Below, in pieces: positions 17,352 to 26,044 of a DNA stretch of 64,000 bases. The notes under the pieces were generated by a model, which was not told the DNA's origin, did no database searches, and saw only the letters and a program-made list of their open reading frames with translations. Position 1 is the stretch's first letter. Each line of letters opens with the position of its first letter. The DNA comes from JAAYFJ01 sp964344295 (GTDB lineage Bacteria > Bacillota > Clostridia > Tissierellales > Peptoniphilaceae), in the NCBI GenBank assembly GCA_964344295.1, contig CAYFMR010000004.1:28433-92432 (forward strand), written 5' to 3'. The translations under genes and the position numbers were made by a program.

Positions 17352-17378
17352 TAAGAACAACAAGAGATGAGGTATACC

Positions 17379-17759
17379 ATGAATCTATTGCTTACCAATC
17401 AGGGAGACGTCCCGATCTATGAACAAATCGTCCGCCAAATCAAAGCGCTCATCCTCACCGGAGAGCTGCCACCCGGCTATGCGCTACCCGGCATGCGCAC
17501 CCTAGCTCGGGATCTGCATATCTCTTTGATCACCACCAAACGAGCCTACGATGAACTCCAAGCGGAGGGCTACATCGAAACCATCGCCGGGAAAGGCTCT
17601 TTTGTGGCCCAAAGAAACCACACACTGGTGCGAGAAGAAGGCCTGGTGCGCCTGGAAGAACTTTTAGACGAAGTGCTGACCACGGCGCGTCTCTATGCTA
17701 TTTCCTACACGGAAGTGATCCATATTCTCGACACCTTAAAGGAGGCAAGCGATGACTGA
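17379..17759 (+). CDS. GntR-family regulator, YtrA type
   Basis: A 126-residue repressor. The winged HTH occupies residues 10-75 (PIYEQIVRQIKALILTGEL, then LPGMRTLARDLHIS and TTKRAYDELQAEGYIET). A short helical tail without an effector domain is characteristic of the YtrA subfamily, which regulates adjacent ABC exporters and often responds to cell-wall antibiotics. The start at 17379 is preceded by a ribosome site at six bases; the ATG at 17367 lies inside that region. It overlaps the ATPase gene by 8 bases. Confidence 0.88.
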   Translation: MNLLLTNQGDVPIYEQIVRQIKALILTGELPPGYALPGMRTLARDLHISLITTKRAYDELQAEGYIETIAGKGSFVAQRNHTLVREEGLVRLEELLDEVLTTARLYAISYTEVIHILDTLKEASDD

Positions 17760-18591
17760 CATCCATATCCGAGACATTTCCAAAATCTACCCCCAATTTC
17801 GATTAGAACCTTTAACCCTTACCCTGCCCCATGCCATGGTCGTAGGACTCATCGGGGAAAACGGCGCCGGTAAGACCACGCTGATGAAAATGCTTTTAGG
17901 GATCACCCGTCCTAGCAGTGGCACCATTTTCTGGGACGAAAAGCCTTTTGGCCCTGAGCTTCTCCCTCTGCTAGGCTTTATGATCGGCCATGCGGAGGTG
18001 TGGGAGCGCATGAAGGCACCTGAGGTGGGCCGGTTTTTCCAAAAGGTGTATCCCCTCTGGGATCAGGAGCGCTACCTGAGCATGCTTCACGAGCTGAATA
18101 CGCCCTTGGATACTCCAGTATCTACCATGTCCACAGGTAATCAACAGAAAGTGCAAGTGGCCGCCGCCTTGGCCCATGAGGCCCAGTACCTCTTTTTAGA
18201 CGAGCCCACTGCCGGGCTGGATCCCATTGCTCGCCGAGACACCTTAAGGCTTATCCACCGAGAGGCTATGGACCGGGAAATGGGCGTGCTCATCTCGTCT
18301 CACATCACCACCGACTTGGAGTCCATCGCCGATTATCTGGTGATGATCCATCAAGGCCACCTACTCTTAGAGGGGCCAAAAGACGAGCTGTTGGAGACTC
18401 ATCACCTGATCCAGTGGCCCTCAGACTATGACTTTCCCACTTCCCGTATGGTGTACGCCGAAGCGGGCCCCTATGGCCAAAAAGGGCTTTGGTGCGGGCC
18501 GTTACCGCCTAAGGAAACCGTGGTAGCCGAGCGCCCCACCATTGAAGATCTATTTTACTACTATACGAAAGCACAAAGGAGGTCATCATGA
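17752..18591 (+). CDS. ABC transporter ATP-binding protein
   Basis: A 279-residue nucleotide-binding subunit of an ABC-2 type exporter (YtrB/BcrA group). Walker A is GENGAGKTT near residue 37, the signature is variant (MSTGNQQKVQVA), Walker B is FLDEPTAGLD, and the switch His is in ISSHITTDLE. About 60 residues follow the ATPase core. It lies between the GntR regulator and the permease with overlaps of 8 and 4 bases, so the operon is tightly coupled. The substrate is unknown; antibiotic resistance or envelope stress is the usual context of such operons. Confidence 0.92.
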   Translation: MTDIHIRDISKIYPQFRLEPLTLTLPHAMVVGLIGENGAGKTTLMKMLLGITRPSSGTIFWDEKPFGPELLPLLGFMIGHAEVWERMKAPEVGRFFQKVYPLWDQERYLSMLHELNTPLDTPVSTMSTGNQQKVQVAAALAHEAQYLFLDEPTAGLDPIARRDTLRLIHREAMDREMGVLISSHITTDLESIADYLVMIHQGHLLLEGPKDELLETHHLIQWPSDYDFPTSRMVYAEAGPYGQKGLWCGPLPPKETVVAERPTIEDLFYYYTKAQRRSS

Positions 18592-19268
18592 GAGCCTTAT
18601 GGTACCGTCTGTGGAACACCCGTCGTACATACCTGCTCGTCAGTCTCGTCGTTAGCGTCTTCATCTTCTTTATCATCACCGAAGAGGGGGAAAGGCTTTG
18701 GCCGGTCTTACCCATTGCGGCTATGTACCTGAGCATGATGGTCGGCTCTACGGCCATCGGCTTAGATCAGGCTAACTTTTTTCTCACCTTTTCCAAGGCC
18801 CTACCCTTCACCCATCGTCAAGTGGTAGGATGCTATTTTATCACTTCACTAGGGGCATACGCTGTCAGTCTTGTGTTGGGCGTCACCCTTCTCCTGCTAC
18901 GCCACCATACCCTCGATGCTGCCATCATCCCCCTTTTTGCTTTACTCATCGGTATCGGCATCGGCCTCACCGGACTTTTACTCACAGCTGTTTTTCGGTT
19001 CGGCTCTCGCATCTCTCAGCTCCTCCCTGTGGCTTTTTTTCTTCTAAGCTATGGAGGTGCCCAGATCCTCAAAGCCGTTTTTGCACCGGAACAATTAGCT
19101 CACCTAGGAGAGCAGCTCCAAAATCTGGGCCCCGCCCTTTGTTATGGCGTGCTCATCTTGGGGGCCTTCCTTTATGCGATCGCCTTCCCCTTATCACATC
19201 CAAAGGAGTTGCCATGTCCACCACCATCCACCACGGTTTTCATCCCATTGCCCTCTGCTCTGCCATGA
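18588..19268 (+). CDS. ABC-2 type permease
   Basis: A 226-residue polytopic membrane protein with about six hydrophobic helices, starting ATGAGAGCC four bases before the end of the ATPase gene. It is the likely membrane partner of that ATPase. The last 20 residues (PCPPPSTT..) read as out-of-character, proline-rich sequence and overlap the next gene by 55 bases. Either the tail is real with strong overlap, or a small frame change ended the protein late. Low sequence conservation is normal for this group. Confidence 0.78.
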   Translation: MRALWYRLWNTRRTYLLVSLVVSVFIFFIITEEGERLWPVLPIAAMYLSMMVGSTAIGLDQANFFLTFSKALPFTHRQVVGCYFITSLGAYAVSLVLGVTLLLLRHHTLDAAIIPLFALLIGIGIGLTGLLLTAVFRFGSRISQLLPVAFFLLSYGGAQILKAVFAPEQLAHLGEQLQNLGPALCYGVLILGAFLYAIAFPLSHPKELPCPPPSTTVFIPLPSALP

Positions 19269-19567
19269 TCATCAGCTACCACGCCTTCCCAGGCGTGCCC
19301 ATCTTCTCGGCAGGTGTCCTGGTGCTGGCATCTCTCGCCGGCCTGGCCATGGCGAAAAACCTTTACTACCTGCCGCAGCGACGTTTACAAAATACTTTCA
19401 TCGAATTGATCTACTTAGGCGTTTTGGACAGCATCATGCGCTTTCTCCCCTGGCCCGCCTTCTACCGCGCCGCCTTAGCCATTGCCGTCTATGTGCTCGT
19501 CGTCAATCCCCGGTGGATGGATCGCCCTTTGGTCACCCGCACCATCCAGGAAAATCGACCATCATAA
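19214..19567 (+). CDS. small membrane protein of the ABC operon, 117 aa
   Basis: The ATG at 19214 has AAGGAG five bases ahead, inside the 3' end of the permease gene. The product is 117 residues with two or three hydrophobic segments (IALCSAMIISYHAFPGVP, IFSAGVLVLASLAGLAMAK and the ALAIAVYVLVV region). It may be an accessory subunit of the exporter or the detached last part of the permease. No family recognised. Confidence 0.6.
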   Translation: MSTTIHHGFHPIALCSAMIISYHAFPGVPIFSAGVLVLASLAGLAMAKNLYYLPQRRLQNTFIELIYLGVLDSIMRFLPWPAFYRAALAIAVYVLVVNPRWMDRPLVTRTIQENRPS

Positions 19568-19961
19568 ACATAGCCCTCCCTTCATCCGCCTAGCTTTCCT
19601 CTCATGGTGCCGTACCGCCTTGTGATCTCCCCATCATCCTTTTTTAAAGCCTCCACCCTCTGACGGCGACCTACTGCGGCATGGTGACGGAGCCACATGT
19701 TCGCACCCCCGCGCCTTTGGAAAACCACCTGCTCAAAAACATCAAAAAACCCTGCTATGTCATACCACAGCAGGGTTTTCGTATTTTTTGATCACGCAGG
19801 GTGCACCGATTCTGGTACCTCGACGACACACCGGCTTTCGCATTGACCATGCGCCACTTTGTCACCCTCCATCCCCCGAGCCATGCTTCCCGGGCCAGCC
19901 CACAACACAGATATGCAGCGCCACATCCGCTAGATCACGATTGCTTCCCCATATGCACGGA
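19568..19961. other. intergenic stretch between convergent operons
   Basis: Apart from the bidirectional terminator at 19748-19777, I see no gene, promoter or repeat here. The rest is C-rich sequence lacking start signals. Confidence 0.6.
19741..19786 (+). terminator. bidirectional terminator, ABC operon and sdpRI
   Basis: A 9-bp stem (AACCCTGCT at 19748-19756, AGCAGGGTT at 19769-19777) has A/T-rich tracts on both sides (TTTTCGTATTTTTT on plus, TTTTTTGAT on minus). It would end the rightward ABC operon and the leftward sdpRI transcript. Confidence 0.8.
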
Positions 19962-20615
19962 TCATAGGGACTCGTGTCCTCCATATTTTTGGCGATAGAG
20001 GCGATAGGCGTAGATGACGGGAACCACGGTGATGATGATCGCTATAGCCACCAGGGCATACCAAAGTTTGCCTCCGGAGCCGAGCAGGCCGATCCCCATC
20101 ATGCCTACTCCGCCCAGCATCCACAGGTAACCGCCCAAGCGATGCGTCTTATCCCACACCTCGTCATCTTCCAAAGTCCACGGCGTCTTAATCCCTATGG
20201 TGTAGTTGCGTTTGAGTTTGGGCAGATCATTGCCAATATAGAGAAATAAAAGACCCATGGCCACGGTCATCCAGCCATTTATATCCACCCCATACCCTAG
20301 ATTGTAGGCTAGGGCTAATCCCTGGACCACGACCATAAAGACGGGAACGACGATTCGCATCAGAGCCATGACATTGCCATGATTTTTTCGTTTGGGATCC
20401 GCTTTGGTCATCCAGATCATCAGCCCATAGACTACAAGCATCGACAGGGGCATGCCTACAGCACCCATCCACTTAGAAGAAAACCCGTCCGGTATGCCGT
20501 AGAGGTTAAAGTGGGTCACCATGGGATCTGGCAGCTCTCGATAAAACCAAAGCCCCAAAAACACCGGCACAGCCATGATGATCCAACCCACAGCCCACCG
20601 ATTGCTAGACTTCAT
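19962..20615 (-). CDS. sdpI: SdpI/YfhL-family membrane protein
   Basis: A 217-residue integral membrane protein with about six helices. The N-terminal DUF1648 segment (LPDPMVTHFNLYGIPDGF) and the later GIKTPWTLEDDEVWDKTHR are the hallmarks of SdpI, the immunity and signalling protein against the SDP toxin of Bacillus subtilis. It overlaps the upstream sdpR-like gene by 11 bases. No sdpC-type toxin or sdpAB maturation genes are in the window, so it may protect against foreign toxins or regulate its own repressor by membrane sequestration, as is known for SdpI-SdpR. Confidence 0.9.
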   Translation of the reverse strand: MKSSNRWAVGWIIMAVPVFLGLWFYRELPDPMVTHFNLYGIPDGFSSKWMGAVGMPLSMLVVYGLMIWMTKADPKRKNHGNVMALMRIVVPVFMVVVQGLALAYNLGYGVDINGWMTVAMGLLFLYIGNDLPKLKRNYTIGIKTPWTLEDDEVWDKTHRLGGYLWMLGGVGMMGIGLLGSGGKLWYALVAIAIIITVVPVIYAYRLYRQKYGGHESL

Positions 20616-20889
20616 GGCAATGATCCTTCTCTTTTTGTGGTAAAAAACCCATAAAATACGCCAATACCTCTTCCATCACCGATGCGTTAAGGGCATAATA
20701 CCGGAAATTACCCTCCCTGGTTTCCAAGACCAGGTCCGCTTCTTTCAGTACGTTCAGGTGATAGGAGACCGTCGCGGCTGCCATGTCAAAGTGTCCCGCG
20801 ATCTCTCCGGCATTGAGTCTTCCTGCCCGCAACAAGGTTAAGATCTCCCGGCGGTTTGCGTCACTCAGCGCTTTAAATGTTTTTTTCAT
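20605..20889 (-). CDS. sdpR: ArsR-family autorepressor, SdpR type
   Basis: A 94-residue winged-helix protein with no metal ligands in the usual positions. The N-terminal FKALSDANRREILTLL and the HTH GEIAGHFDMAAATVSYHLNVL match SdpR. In B. subtilis SdpR represses sdpRI, and SdpI sequesters it at the membrane when toxin is present; the same gene order and overlap here suggest the same circuit. A promoter should lie in 20890-20960. Confidence 0.87.
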   Translation of the reverse strand: MKKTFKALSDANRREILTLLRAGRLNAGEIAGHFDMAAATVSYHLNVLKEADLVLETREGNFRYYALNASVMEEVLAYFMGFLPQKEKDHCHEV

Positions 20890-21071
20890 ATCCGCACCTC
20901 TGCTTTCTATTTCGAAGTATCTCTAATCATAGTGTACTCCATCGCTATGATTTGCACAAGGAGGAGTTTTCATTCTCACGCCTTTGTGTGCGATGATTCA
21001 ATGCGAGAGGCTCCTCATTGCCTGGTATTCACAGGGCTGGATGACATGGGTGTCCTCAAGGTTCAAGGATA

Positions 21072-21125
21072 GTTGTAAACTTTGCTAACATTTCTTTTTT
21101 AGTTTATGCTATGATAATAAAATAA
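21072..21125 (+). promoter_or_regulatory. putative promoter of the FCD regulator
   Basis: An AT-rich stretch contains TTGCTA, a 17-base spacer, then TATGCT/ATGATAAT. It is the only promoter-like sequence between sdpR and the GntR gene. Confidence 0.4.
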
Positions 21126-21174
21126 ATCATAGAACGAAATGGAATGCAGAGGAGCCGAGAAAGGGGAATGACAC

Positions 21175-21843
21175 ATGGCTGTAGATCTAGCGAAGCCTTC
21201 CATGACAGACAGAGTGTATCTGGCGCTTAAAGCACAGATTTTAAATGATGATTTAAAGCCGGGAGACCGTTTGGTGGAAACGACGATTGCCAAAGAGCAA
21301 GAGGTCAGCCGCACCCCCGTTCGCGAGGCGCTACGCCAATTGGAGCAAGAGCATTTAGTCTCCACTTTCCCACGCAAGGGTTCCATTGTCAGTAAGATTT
21401 CCCTCTCTTGCGCCTTGGATATGGCAAAGGTCTGCACGGCGCTTGGGATCTTAAGCCTGCTCACCATGATCGAAGAGGGAAACCAAAAGGCGATGGCCCA
21501 ACTGGAGCACCAGTTGGAAGCCATGGAACGCTTTGCAACGCGAGATGACGCCGACGGCTTTGTGAAAGCGTATCGCAAGTGGCAAGCCGTCATCGCCCGC
21601 GCTACTTCGAATGCCTCGTTACAAGAGCACTTGACCGAGGGCTATCAGTACCTGTTTCGCCTGGTGCCTTTGATGTTTGCCTCCGAGGGGCGTCTCGAAG
21701 CCTCTCTCAATGAGTTTATGGCCATCCACCGCGCGGTGCAGTGTGAAGACGAATCCGCCGTCATTGAGGCTATGCGATTTCATTTAAAACAGTGTTGGCT
21801 AAGCGTCTCCCAAAATGTTGATTTTCATAATTTTAAACGATAA
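21175..21843 (+). CDS. GntR-family regulator with FCD domain
   Basis: A 222-residue transcription factor. The winged HTH is at residues 10-75 (MTDRVYLALKAQILNDDLKPGDRLVETTIAKE and SRTPVREALRQLEQEHLV). The helical FCD domain (about 95-215) binds carboxylate ligands, with metal-ligand-type residues in the final helices (HRAVQCEDESAVIEAMRFHL). The start has AAAGGGG eight bases ahead. It is monocistronic and convergent with the GNAT gene across a shared terminator. The HpcH/HpaI aldolase in the opposite operon is a conceivable target, which is inference only. Confidence 0.85.
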   Translation: MAVDLAKPSMTDRVYLALKAQILNDDLKPGDRLVETTIAKEQEVSRTPVREALRQLEQEHLVSTFPRKGSIVSKISLSCALDMAKVCTALGILSLLTMIEEGNQKAMAQLEHQLEAMERFATRDDADGFVKAYRKWQAVIARATSNASLQEHLTEGYQYLFRLVPLMFASEGRLEASLNEFMAIHRAVQCEDESAVIEAMRFHLKQCWLSVSQNVDFHNFKR

Positions 21844-21844
21844 A

Positions 21845-21879
21845 AAAACGCCTGGTGATACCGAATCACCGGGCGTTTT
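21845..21879. terminator. bidirectional terminator between the FCD regulator and the parA operon
   Basis: A long stem with one mismatch (AAAACGCC-T-GGTGAT against ATCACC-G-GGCGTTTT, loop ACCGA). The A/T ends serve both directions. It marks the end of the eight-gene leftward operon that begins with parA. Confidence 0.88.
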
Positions 21880-21883
21880 GCAT

Positions 21884-22405
21884 TTAGAGTCTTTTAGTCA
21901 CGATGTTGACAGCACGATCCATCTCCAGTTGCGGAAACTGAAATACTTGGGTATCCACATAGGTAAATCCCAAGGATTTCAGTAGCCCTTTCGAAGCGCT
22001 GTTTCCAGGAAAATAGGAGGCCCAAGCGACCTCGAACCCACACGTTTTTGCCTCGTCTAAGAGGGCTTTCGCCGCCTCTTTGCCATAGCCTCGGCCCTGG
22101 TAATCCGTGCCGATCCAATAGCCCAATTCGATTTCCCCCTCGCTGTGACATAGTATGCTGATGCCTTGTGTATCAGCGGAAATGGAGCCGATGAGGGTGC
22201 CGTCTAGTCGTGTGATGGCGTAGACGTGCTCTCGAGTCAAAATTCCCCTGATGATGGCTCTGGTTTCCTCCAGAGTTCGATGGGGATTCCATCCGGCATT
22301 TAAACCGATGGTCGGGTCTGAGGCCAGGGGAAACAATGCCTCTGCATCTTCCACCCGCCAGGGCCTTAACCGCAGGCGGGCCGTTTCGATTTCACGTGCC
22401 AACAC
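21884..22405 (-). CDS. GNAT N-acetyltransferase, RimJ/RimL-like
   Basis: A 173-residue acetyl-CoA-dependent acetyltransferase. The start IETARLRLRPWRVEDAEALFPL is the usual beginning of the RimJ/RimL (Acetyltransf_3) group. The acetyl-CoA loop is GYWIGTDYQGRGYGKEAAKALL (Q/RxxGxG type), followed by NSASKGLLKSLGF. It is the last gene of the parA operon, 2 bases past the aldolase stop. The substrate could be a protein N-terminus, an amino acid or a drug. Confidence 0.87.
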   Translation of the reverse strand: MLAREIETARLRLRPWRVEDAEALFPLASDPTIGLNAGWNPHRTLEETRAIIRGILTREHVYAITRLDGTLIGSISADTQGISILCHSEGEIELGYWIGTDYQGRGYGKEAAKALLDEAKTCGFEVAWASYFPGNSASKGLLKSLGFTYVDTQVFQFPQLEMDRAVNIVTKRL

Positions 22406-22407
22406 GG

Positions 22408-23157
22408 TTATAGTACCTGTGCTTTCGCTGCTTTTAACGCGTCAATTAAAAAGCCCACGTCCATAGAGAGAGCCACAGCATCAAATCCCATGGCATAGTA
22501 TTCTTTGGCTTTCGCTTCATTGGGCGCAAAGATATAAGCTGGTTTGCCCGTTTGGTGAGCCGCTTTTAAAATGCGATCCAGGGCCTTTTGAAAGTCCGGA
22601 TAGTCAAAGGCGCCGGGCATACCCATGGCAATGGAGAGGTCAAAGGGCCCCACAAAGATGCCGTCCACTCCTTCCAAGGCCATAATGGTTTCGATGGTGT
22701 CCAAGGCTCCTTGGGTCTCACATTGAGGAATGAGCTTGACCTGGCGATTCATGTAGTCCATGTATCCTGCCACGGTGGCCGCTTGTTCGTGATGGCCGTA
22801 GTCACCGGGTCGGGCCATAAAAAAGCCTCGTTGTCCCACAGGAGCGTACTTTGCCCATTTCACCAGATTTTTGACCTGATCCACCGTTTCCACACAGGGG
22901 ACGATCAGCCCCTTGGCACCCACGTCCAACATCTTGAGTACGGCCGAGCGGCTGATTTCCGCTACCCGTACAAAAGCCTCCGTGCCTTTTAACTCCGCTG
23001 CACGAATCAACGCCATGGCTTCTACCGGTCCAAAGGGGCCGTGTTCCCCGTCGATGATGACAAAGTCATAGCCGGCAATGCCGATGGCTTCCATCGCTTC
23101 TGCTGAGCCCAATTCAAAAAAGGTGCCCAGTTGTTTCGTTTGTGGTGATTGGTTCAT
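22408..23157 (-). CDS. HpcH/HpaI aldolase family protein
   Basis: A 249-residue class II (metal-dependent) pyruvate aldolase of the HpaI/GarL type, forming or splitting 2-keto-hydroxy acids. Motifs are FVIIDGEHGPFG, VPCVETVDQVKNLVKWAKY (metal Glu region) and GIFVGPFDLSIAMGMPG. Two in-frame ATGs exist (23166, 23157); only the second leaves room for the AGGAGG site, so it is used. It lies between rlmH (14 bases) and the GNAT gene (2 bases). No complete aromatic or sugar-acid pathway is nearby, so the substrate is open. Confidence 0.86.
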   Translation of the reverse strand: MNQSPQTKQLGTFFELGSAEAMEAIGIAGYDFVIIDGEHGPFGPVEAMALIRAAELKGTEAFVRVAEISRSAVLKMLDVGAKGLIVPCVETVDQVKNLVKWAKYAPVGQRGFFMARPGDYGHHEQAATVAGYMDYMNRQVKLIPQCETQGALDTIETIMALEGVDGIFVGPFDLSIAMGMPGAFDYPDFQKALDRILKAAHQTGKPAYIFAPNEAKAKEYYAMGFDAVALSMDVGFLIDALKAAKAQVL

Positions 23158-23171
23158 GGTATGCATTCCTC

Positions 23172-23648
23172 CTATTTATGGTACGGGTGATGGTTGATAA
23201 TACGAAAAGCCCGGTAAATTTGCTCCAATAGCATGAGCCGCATCAGTTGGTGCGGAAAAGTCATGGGCCCAAAGGAGATTTTGCCGTCCGCCTGTGCTAG
23301 CACATCTTGAGATAGCCCTAGCGAACCACCGATGACGAAATTTAAATGGCTCTGGCCATAAAGCCCATCTTCTTCAATCATGCGGGCAAACATTTCTGAA
23401 TCAGGGCGCTTGCCGTCAATGGCTAAGACATAGGTCTTGCCAACCGGAAGACGAGCCAACAGCCGGTCTCCTTCTTTTTGTAAAACTTCCTTCATTTGGG
23501 CAGATGATAGGGTTTCCGGTGCCTTTTCGTCTGCCACTTCGATCATCTCCACCTCGGCATAGGCTCCCAGGCGTTTTAGGAACTCGCGAATTCCGGCTTG
23601 CAGATAGGCCTCTTTGATTTTTCCCACTGCTAGTATGGTAATTTTCAT
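23172..23648 (-). CDS. rlmH: 23S rRNA pseudouridine-1915 N3-methyltransferase
   Basis: Methylates pseudouridine 1915 in helix 69 of 23S rRNA on assembled 70S ribosomes. The 158 residues match the family (SPOUT fold, YbeA type). Motifs are MKITILAVGKIKE, LAIDGK, FVIGGSLGLS (SAM knot) and FPHQLMRLMLLEQIYRAF..HHPYHK at the C-terminus. It overlaps the preceding nicotinamidase by 4 bases in the parA operon. rlmH is often near the origin in Firmicutes. Confidence 0.97.
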   Translation of the reverse strand: MKITILAVGKIKEAYLQAGIREFLKRLGAYAEVEMIEVADEKAPETLSSAQMKEVLQKEGDRLLARLPVGKTYVLAIDGKRPDSEMFARMIEEDGLYGQSHLNFVIGGSLGLSQDVLAQADGKISFGPMTFPHQLMRLMLLEQIYRAFRIINHHPYHK

Positions 23649-24367
23649 CCGATTAAATTAACTCCTTGGTTTTCCAAGTCCAAAATGGTTTCGATGTGTT
23701 CGTCACGGTCCACATAACCGGTACCGTCCACCAGGAGTTCCACCTTGTAGCCCGCTTCCACCAATGTCAATGCCGTCTCCTTAATGCAGTATTCACTGGC
23801 AAAGCCAGCCAGAATGACGTGAGAGCGCAGGACTTCGTGTAGCAATGTCCCAGCTTGGTTGACAGCGGCAAAGGCGGAGTATTCTTCGGTGTTGGCATCG
23901 CGACCTTTGTAAAATACGTTATCTTCATTGGGGCGTTGGAACACAGTGGGTGCTTGATTAAAAGCCAAGAAAATCTCAGCTCCATCGGTACCTTCTACAC
24001 AGTGGGTCGGCCAGATACCGCCGTTTTCCTTAAAACTGATATGTTCCGCCGGATGACAGTCCGCCGAGTAAAACGCCTTGATTTCCGGGTTTTTTTCCAT
24101 GTATTTCAAGATACCATCTACGGCATCCATCGCGTTGGCACAGGCCATGGAGCCTTCAATAAAATCATTTTGTGCATCGATAATGAGTAACGAAGCGTTT
24201 TCCATCTCGGTTTGTCGTTTGTTTTCCCTAGTCGCCTCAGCTTGGATTTGCTTACGCGCCTTTAAACTCATGATATAGAGGACCACTCCGACGACGATGA
24301 TACCCCCAAATAGGTATCTGAAATTAAATCGTGCAGCCGTTACTGCTGCTTGGTATACCATTGGCAC
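23645..24367 (-). CDS. pncA: nicotinamidase-like cysteine hydrolase with N-terminal membrane anchor
   Basis: A 240-residue isochorismatase-fold amidase, probably hydrolysing nicotinamide to nicotinate for NAD salvage. Catalytic Asp is in LLIIDAQNDF, the metal-site D-x-H-x(4)-H pattern in SADCHPAEHISF, the Lys in VFYKGRDAN and the nucleophile Cys in GFASEYCIKETAL. Unusually, about 54 residues precede the domain, with one hydrophobic helix (YLFGGIIVVGVVLYIMSL) and a charged linker. The frame starts at GTG 24367 behind AAAGGAAA; no good ribosome site precedes the later Met, so the anchor is probably translated. It is 2 bases after rocB. Confidence 0.82.
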   Translation of the reverse strand: MPMVYQAAVTAARFNFRYLFGGIIVVGVVLYIMSLKARKQIQAEATRENKRQTEMENASLLIIDAQNDFIEGSMACANAMDAVDGILKYMEKNPEIKAFYSADCHPAEHISFKENGGIWPTHCVEGTDGAEIFLAFNQAPTVFQRPNEDNVFYKGRDANTEEYSAFAAVNQAGTLLHEVLRSHVILAGFASEYCIKETALTLVEAGYKVELLVDGTGYVDRDEHIETILDLENQGVNLIG

Positions 24368-24369
24368 AG

Positions 24370-26028
24370 TTAGTTTCCTTTCCTTTCTTCTACAAATAGC
24401 AATTCAATGACCCGTTTGAGCATGTGAGGCAGGGTCCCGTAAACATAATCCTTTTCCACTCGTTCTGTCCACTGGTGACCATCATAGCCCCAAGTACCCA
24501 TGTTGACTACCGGCATGGAGATGGCTTCAATGGCTTTAATGGGATGCTCGTACACATAACCCCAGCCAGGTGTATTGGCTTTTAACGACAAGATGCCTTC
24601 CGGATTTTCTGGCAAATACAAGAAGCTGGTATCGGCAATATAGGGGTAAAAACGCTCTACCTTCACATCTTGCGGGGCCACTTCCTCCACTGCTTGGGCC
24701 GCTGCCTGTATCAGCCGGGCGTGAACCGGATTTTCTTCGGATACCGTTACCGGTGGATAGTAGGTGGAGGAGTTAAAGACGATGACGACTGGGGCATCCG
24801 TAGCACTCCAACGATGCCAGGCCTCTCGCACCAGCTCTAGATTATAGGTGCGAAGATCCATATCCGGCTGCTCTTGTAACAGTTTTTCCGCATAGACGCG
24901 CATATAGGAGATGTATTTATCCCCATGCAGCATCGCCAGGTCGCCCGAAAACTCTTCCCAGCTATATACCTGAGGTTCCCAGGTCAAAGGTGCCAGTTTT
25001 TCTTGGCGCATGCGGGCGTAGCGCTGATGTCGCTTTTTCATCATTCCGATGACGTCCTCAAAGGCCTCCTTGGCCACGTCCTTAAATAGGCTGATCACCT
25101 TTGGCGGCTCTGTGCCGATGGTGAAATAGTTAAAATAGGCATAGGCCTCCAAAGCCGTCTGCACATCGTAGCGGGATTTTAAGTCCCCTTGCTTCAAGCT
25201 TATCGGCGGTAAAGTGACGTCGTCTCCGAAGAAATCACAAAAGTCCGGATTATAAGATAGACGCAAGTTAATGGCGCTTAAAAGCATATTGGGGTCAAAG
25301 CTGTTATACACGGCTCCCACATGAGCAGGATTCCCCACCACGTAAAAGGACGGGAGCATTTTTCCGATGGAGCCATAGTAAATGGACTTGCGCTTTTCCT
25401 CTTCTTCCCGCGGCGTTGAGTAGTCGGTATTGATGGCGCCGATGTATTCCAGGCCGTACGCCTCTTTCCATGTATTGAGTTGCTCCAACGCCTTAATGAC
25501 CCCAGCGGCATTGCCTTCTTCGTCACAGGTGGCCAGAAATACCAGATTCCCATCCAACTGTTCCGGATGCTCACTAAAATACGCCATCATAGCCAAATGG
25601 TTGGCCACGCCACTTTTCATATCCAGAACGCCCCGTCCGAAGTCATAAGCCCCGCTTTCTAAGTCTTCGCGAGCTCTGTCTGATAACGGAGCTTTTTTTA
25701 ACATTTCCGGTAGGGCTTGCACATCCGTGGCATAGGATTCCAAGGAGCCATAATCTTCCGTGCCCACCGTATCTAAGTGTCCCATGAGAACCAGTGTCCT
25801 CTGCGGGTGAGACGTCTTTTCACCCCGGAGGATGGCCATGGCATTGCCTCGTTGGCCTTCCGTGACCACTTGCACCATGTGCTGATCCGGTCGGGATTGG
25901 AAATAGGGCATTTCAGCCATGATTTGATCGATTTCTTGGGCCACTTGTAGCTCTCCTGCCGTTCCGACGACAGAATTCACAGCCACCAGTCGCTTCGTCA
26001 GCGTCCTTACTGTTTGATAAAAATCCAT
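24370..26028 (-). CDS. rocB: M20-family peptidase, RocB-like
   Basis: A 552-residue zinc hydrolase of the M20 family matching the length of RocB of the B. subtilis arginine catabolic regulon (biochemical role unsettled). Metal-site segments are LMGHLDTVG, FGRGVLDMKSG and TCDEEGN. The residues between about 240 and 460 form the enlarged lid, and VVNMGTWGYDGHQWTERV closes the C-terminus. It lies 16 bases after the DUF4446 gene within the parA operon; no other roc gene is present. Confidence 0.88.
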   Translation of the reverse strand: MDFYQTVRTLTKRLVAVNSVVGTAGELQVAQEIDQIMAEMPYFQSRPDQHMVQVVTEGQRGNAMAILRGEKTSHPQRTLVLMGHLDTVGTEDYGSLESYATDVQALPEMLKKAPLSDRAREDLESGAYDFGRGVLDMKSGVANHLAMMAYFSEHPEQLDGNLVFLATCDEEGNAAGVIKALEQLNTWKEAYGLEYIGAINTDYSTPREEEEKRKSIYYGSIGKMLPSFYVVGNPAHVGAVYNSFDPNMLLSAINLRLSYNPDFCDFFGDDVTLPPISLKQGDLKSRYDVQTALEAYAYFNYFTIGTEPPKVISLFKDVAKEAFEDVIGMMKKRHQRYARMRQEKLAPLTWEPQVYSWEEFSGDLAMLHGDKYISYMRVYAEKLLQEQPDMDLRTYNLELVREAWHRWSATDAPVVIVFNSSTYYPPVTVSEENPVHARLIQAAAQAVEEVAPQDVKVERFYPYIADTSFLYLPENPEGILSLKANTPGWGYVYEHPIKAIEAISMPVVNMGTWGYDGHQWTERVEKDYVYGTLPHMLKRVIELLFVEERKGN

Positions 26029-26044
26029 ATTTTTCCTTTCCGCC

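Noticed and set aside
22388..22405. TTTCACGTG resembling half of parS
   Set aside because: Only one half-site matches; the other arm (CCAACA) departs from GAAACA.
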